8,099 nt of DNA. Origin: Chloroflexota bacterium (lineage in GTDB: Bacteria; Chloroflexota; UBA6077; JADZDV01). Positions 6,059-8,099 of the stretch are shown here, in pieces (position 1 is the first letter of the stretch; each line of letters starts with the position of its first letter). Under the pieces are notes generated by a model. The model searched no databases, was not told where the DNA came from, and saw only the letters and a list, made by a program, of their open reading frames with translations. The stretch is taken from contig JADZDV010000388.1 of the NCBI GenBank assembly GCA_020850915.1, positions 1 to 8,099 of the forward strand, given 5' to 3'. The position numbers were made by a program, and so were the translations under genes.

Positions 6059-6158
6059 CCCCAATACCTACCCTCCCGAGCTTCGTGCTGGCGGCTCCCT
6101 ATCGGCTAGTCCGCCGAGAGCTTCAAAGCGCCGCCCTCCCCCATGTGGGTCAGCGGCA
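6059..6158 (-). promoter_or_regulatory. Predicted ~100-nt structured 5' leader of the secreted beta-sandwich gene
   Basis: The promoter predicts a leader of about 100 nt, long compared with the ~20-33 nt inferred for the other promoters here. It can fold into a two-tier hairpin: GCCGCC/GGCGGC arms at 6130-6135 and 6090-6095 enclose TCGGC/GCCGA arms at 6102-6106 and 6113-6117 with a 6-nt loop. The strong GGGAGGG at about 6072-6078 lies just downstream of the fold. I recognise no known riboswitch class. It may simply stabilise the mRNA. Confidence 0.3.
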
Positions 6159-6164
6159 TACCCC

Positions 6165-6192
6165 ATTTTACGTATTCTTGGAGTCTTGTCAA
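6165..6192 (-). promoter_or_regulatory. Near-consensus sigma-70-type promoter of the secreted beta-sandwich gene
   Basis: On the minus strand, a perfect -35 TTGACA (6192-6187) is followed after 16 bp by TAAAAT (6170-6165), 5 of 6 to TATAAT. It is in one of the most AT-rich patches of the window. It is the strongest promoter visible here and points to high expression of the gene starting at 6058. Confidence 0.75.
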
Positions 6193-6424
6193 GCGCATGC
6201 TCGCCGGTGCTGTGAAGGAGAAGTGAACTGCCGCTGTCACATGGCGGGCGGTACGGGCGATGGCTTCGATCGCCCAGCCCCGTGTGTCGTGCCCCAGGCG
6301 GCGCGAGCGCGGCCCGCCGGGGCAGTCGGCTCTTTTTGTCGCGCGGTTACGTTTGGAATCATGGAAGGGCTGGGACACGTAGCGGACAGATACGACGAAT
6401 CCGTGCGAAAGGTGTGGCACGAGC
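6193..6424 (+). other. Non-coding stretch before the glycosidase gene: hairpins, no gene recognised
   Basis: Between the divergent promoter and the GTG at 6425 no convincing protein-coding frame is seen. The stretch holds a perfect 7-bp hairpin, GGGCGAT/ATCGCCC (6255-6261 with 6269-6275), and a much stronger terminator-like hairpin listed separately. A clear plus-strand promoter for the glycosidase gene was not found; a weak TTGTCA at 6186-6191 overlaps the minus-strand -35. The region could be a long regulated leader or contain a small RNA. Confidence 0.4.
6290..6337 (+). terminator. Strong hairpin with T-run, possible leader attenuator or small-RNA terminator
   Basis: TGCCCC (6290-6295) pairs with GGGGCA (6319-6324), and GGCGG (6297-6301) with CCGCC (6314-6318), leaving one bulged A and a GC-rich apical loop. 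This 11-bp stem is followed after 8 nt by TTTTT (6333-6337). The gap between stem and T-run is longer than in a canonical terminator. No plus-strand gene ends just upstream, so if it works it most likely terminates a short leader or small RNA ahead of the gene at 6425. Confidence 0.45.
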
Positions 6425-7846
6425 GTGAAGCGACCCGACTGGCGGCGGGCTCGGGGCGGGCAGCACGCGCCGCTACAGCGGCTCAGTTGGACCGCCGCGG
6501 CCCAACGAGCCGCGCCCGGTATGACGCCTGCCGGCGCGTCCGCTGCTCTGCCTGACGGGCAGCTCTCTCGTCGCCGCTTCCTGCTTGGCGGCGCGCTCCT
6601 GACGCTCGGCGCCACGAATCTCTCGCTCGAGACGCCGCTGCGGGTGCTGACCGGCCTGTCTGACTCGGCGTGGACGCCGGTGCTCAGCGCTGAGTCGTTC
6701 ACCCGCGCCCGGCCGGCGATCCCCTCACAGCCGGGAGACCGGCTGCAGGGTCCGCTCTTCGGCGTGCTGGAGAACAGCGGCGACCACCTGGACGCGGAAT
6801 GGGCGGCAGGTCTGCGCGTCAAGACGCTCCACGTCTTCTGGGACCGCGCCCAGCCGGCCGGCCCGAGCAGCTTCGCCACGCGGTTCTGGGATGACAAGCG
6901 ACGCGAGCTCGAAGCACTACGGCGTCGCGGCTTCCAGGTGATTCTGGAACCGGGCACAGCGTTCCCGCCCTCGTGGCTACTGGACTCGCCCGGTGCCCTG
7001 TACGTCAACCAGTACGGCGACGCCTGGCGCTGGCCGCCACAGGCGGTGCGTAACGTGGCGAACGGGGTGTTCAGTCCGGCGGTCCGGACGGTTATGGAGC
7101 AGTACCACACACGCATCCTGCGCGAGCTTGGCTCGGACTTCCTTGGCATCCGGGTGGGTGGCGGCTTCTACAACGAGCTGCACTATCCGAGCAACCAGTT
7201 CAACGGCCAGACGAACTGCTACTGGGGGTTCGACGGGAGCGCGCAGCAGGACTGCCCGGTCCCCGGCCTGAAGCCCGGCATAGACCAGATGGAGCCCGGC
7301 GTGGCGCAGCAGTTCGTGAGCTGGTACCTGGGCCGGCTCGTCGAGTACCTCCAGTGGCAGGTGAACGTCTGGCGGGCGAGCTTCAAGAACCACCTGATGC
7401 TGATGCTCCCCGGGTGGGGCATCCGGCCCGGCCAGGCGGAGATCGCCATCGCCAACGGCCTTCGCGGCATGACGAGCTTCGAGGGGAACGGCAGTCTGCA
7501 CATGGGCCAGGCATTCGACCTGCAGCTCCAGGCGATCACCGACCCGCGGATTGTCGCCTATACCACCTGGCTGGACAGCCACCCCGAGCTGAGCCACGAC
7601 GGCCTCCCGATCCCGGCCCTCTGGAGCCCGGCCAAGTACGTCGCCAGCCTGGCCGACCGGCTGGGCCTCCAGTTCATGGGCGAGAACAGCGGCCAGAACA
7701 CTCCGGACGAGATGAAGCTGTGCGTCGAGCGCGTGAAGGCGCTCGGCATGGTAGGGATGGTCTGGTTCTCAGAGTCAGAGCTGTTCGCCGGCCAGTTCGC
7801 CAGCCTGGACGACTACGCGGGCCAGATCGGTAGCTTCACTAGCTAG
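6425..7846 (+). CDS. Tat-exported TIM-barrel glycoside-hydrolase-like protein
   Basis: 473 residues from the GTG at 6425, which has GAAAGG 12 nt upstream. An ATG at 6521 (442 residues) is an alternative and leaves a more usual 15-residue n-region before the twin-arginine motif, but has no Shine-Dalgarno. S48-R-R-R-F-L-L, followed by a GGALLTLGA core, is a Tat signal, so the protein is exported folded. From about residue 108 the sequence has beta/alpha-barrel rhythm: GPLFGVLEN, LRVKTLHVFWD, GFQVILEPG. GIRVGGGFYNELHYPS contains N250-E251, the Asn-Glu arrangement of clan GH-A acid/base residues; it also recalls the GELRYPS region of GH14 beta-amylases. E420 in FMGENSGQN is the candidate nucleophile/base, 169 residues later. 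FWD, WGFDG and WLD aromatic/acidic clusters could bind sugar. I infer an extracytoplasmic glycosidase, substrate unknown; GH42-like and GH14-like are alternatives. The next 253 bp hold no gene. Confidence 0.78.
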   Translation: MKRPDWRRARGGQHAPLQRLSWTAAAQRAAPGMTPAGASAALPDGQLSRRRFLLGGALLTLGATNLSLETPLRVLTGLSDSAWTPVLSAESFTRARPAIPSQPGDRLQGPLFGVLENSGDHLDAEWAAGLRVKTLHVFWDRAQPAGPSSFATRFWDDKRRELEALRRRGFQVILEPGTAFPPSWLLDSPGALYVNQYGDAWRWPPQAVRNVANGVFSPAVRTVMEQYHTRILRELGSDFLGIRVGGGFYNELHYPSNQFNGQTNCYWGFDGSAQQDCPVPGLKPGIDQMEPGVAQQFVSWYLGRLVEYLQWQVNVWRASFKNHLMLMLPGWGIRPGQAEIAIANGLRGMTSFEGNGSLHMGQAFDLQLQAITDPRIVAYTTWLDSHPELSHDGLPIPALWSPAKYVASLADRLGLQFMGENSGQNTPDEMKLCVERVKALGMVGMVWFSESELFAGQFASLDDYAGQIGSFTS

Positions 7847-8099
7847 CGCGGGGTAGCGGGAAGGTACCGCCGCCAGTCGGCGCCATCCTTCGCCAATGGC
7901 CGCTGCACCTATTGTTATCCTGAGAGCGTGTGATCTCATTCGGAACCCCATACGAGCACGTGGACGGAAAGACCACACGATGTTGTGGTCGAGGCGCGGT
8001 TGGTTGCCGTGGCTTGTGGTCGAGCGGATAGACACACGCGAAGAGGATCACCCTCTCTGAGCGAAGGTTGGCGGCTACGCTGCCGGAGATCGGGGATGA
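7847..8099. other. Intergenic 3' stretch, no gene recognised
   Basis: No frame with convincing composition or start signals is seen after the glycosidase stop codon. There is no clear intrinsic terminator for that gene. The only structure noticed is the TGTGGTC repeat cluster at 7971-8024. Any downstream gene would begin beyond the window. Confidence 0.5.
7971..8024. repeat. TGTGGTC inverted and direct repeat cluster, candidate operator
   Basis: GACCACA (7971-7977) and TGTGGTC (7984-7990) form a perfect 7-bp inverted repeat with a 6-nt spacer. An 11-nt direct repeat, TTGTGGTCGAG, occurs at 7983-7993 and again at 8014-8024, 31 bp further on (about three helical turns). Three phased copies of one half-site suggest a regulator binding region for a gene to the right. 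Alternatively the hairpin is incidental; no T-run follows it. Confidence 0.35.

Noticed and set aside
6059..6158. Cyclic-di-GMP (GEMM) riboswitch in the leader
   Set aside because: A GAAGCT...TAGGGAGCC stretch looked loosely similar, but the conserved A-rich strand and GNRA tetraloop hairpin of that class are not present.
6255..6275. Fluoride riboswitch start (GGGCGATGG...)
   Set aside because: Only the first hairpin is similar; the required downstream CTGATG-type element and pseudoknot partner are missing.
6106..7149. 347-residue minus-strand open frame over the glycosidase gene and its upstream region
   Set aside because: Ser/Arg-rich composition without domain features, antisense to a coherent barrel protein, and it spans the divergent promoter region.
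1..8099. CRISPR array, tRNA, rRNA, insertion sequence ends or transposase
   Set aside because: No regularly spaced identical repeats, no tRNA-like cloverleaf, no rRNA sequence and no transposase-like protein were seen on either strand.

Overview
This is a high-GC bacterial window that most resembles Chloroflexota. The best clue is the C-terminal TPR module of the 540-residue protein (a 'EAARGGD...AYGLFQEAVEANP...AWLWRAG...ALNPRNERARKGL' style), which is very common in that phylum. The Pro/Thr/Ala-rich linkers and the enolase-superfamily plus HpcH/HpaI-type pairing fit too. The phylum call is from pattern recognition and was not searched.

Left part (1-1914). A P-loop protein of the COG4185/zeta-toxin-like kind is read leftwards and runs off the window edge. 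Divergent from it is a complete mandelate racemase/muconate lactonizing enzyme (MR/MLE) family gene. Its correct start appears to be a CTG at 611, with a well placed Shine-Dalgarno and an extended -10 upstream. It is followed by what looks like only the first ~28 codons of an HpcH/HpaI-type aldolase, cut off where the converging minus-strand gene ends. Together these look like the remains of a sugar-acid dehydratase/aldolase catabolic pair.

Centre (1909-6192), all on the minus strand. A three-gene unit reads 5227 to 1909: (i) a DUF916/WxLIP-like ectodomain protein with signal peptide, one transmembrane helix and a cytoplasmic Pro-rich linker plus TPR; (ii) a DivIVA-like coiled-coil protein with 11-residue repeats and a disordered tail ending in a short hydrophobic/acidic peptide; (iii) a secreted beta-sandwich protein on a Pro/Thr-rich stalk. 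Upstream lies a separate single-gene unit (5465-6058) for a small secreted beta-sandwich protein, with a near-consensus promoter, a ~100-nt leader and a clear intrinsic terminator. The two secreted proteins share sequence features with each other and, in degenerate form, with Firmicutes WxL domains. My main hypothesis is that this is a Chloroflexota counterpart of the WxL/DUF916 surface system, re-engineered so that the membrane component reaches into the cytoplasm through a TPR and a coiled-coil partner.

Right part (6193-8099). A 232-bp stretch contains a strong hairpin plus T-run (possible leader attenuator or small-RNA terminator). It is followed by a Tat-exported TIM-barrel glycoside-hydrolase-like protein with plausible catalytic Glu residues (E251, E420), not assignable to a family by eye. 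The last 250 bases hold no recognisable gene but have an inverted/direct repeat cluster that may be an operator for a gene beyond the window. No tRNA, rRNA, CRISPR array or insertion sequence was seen.
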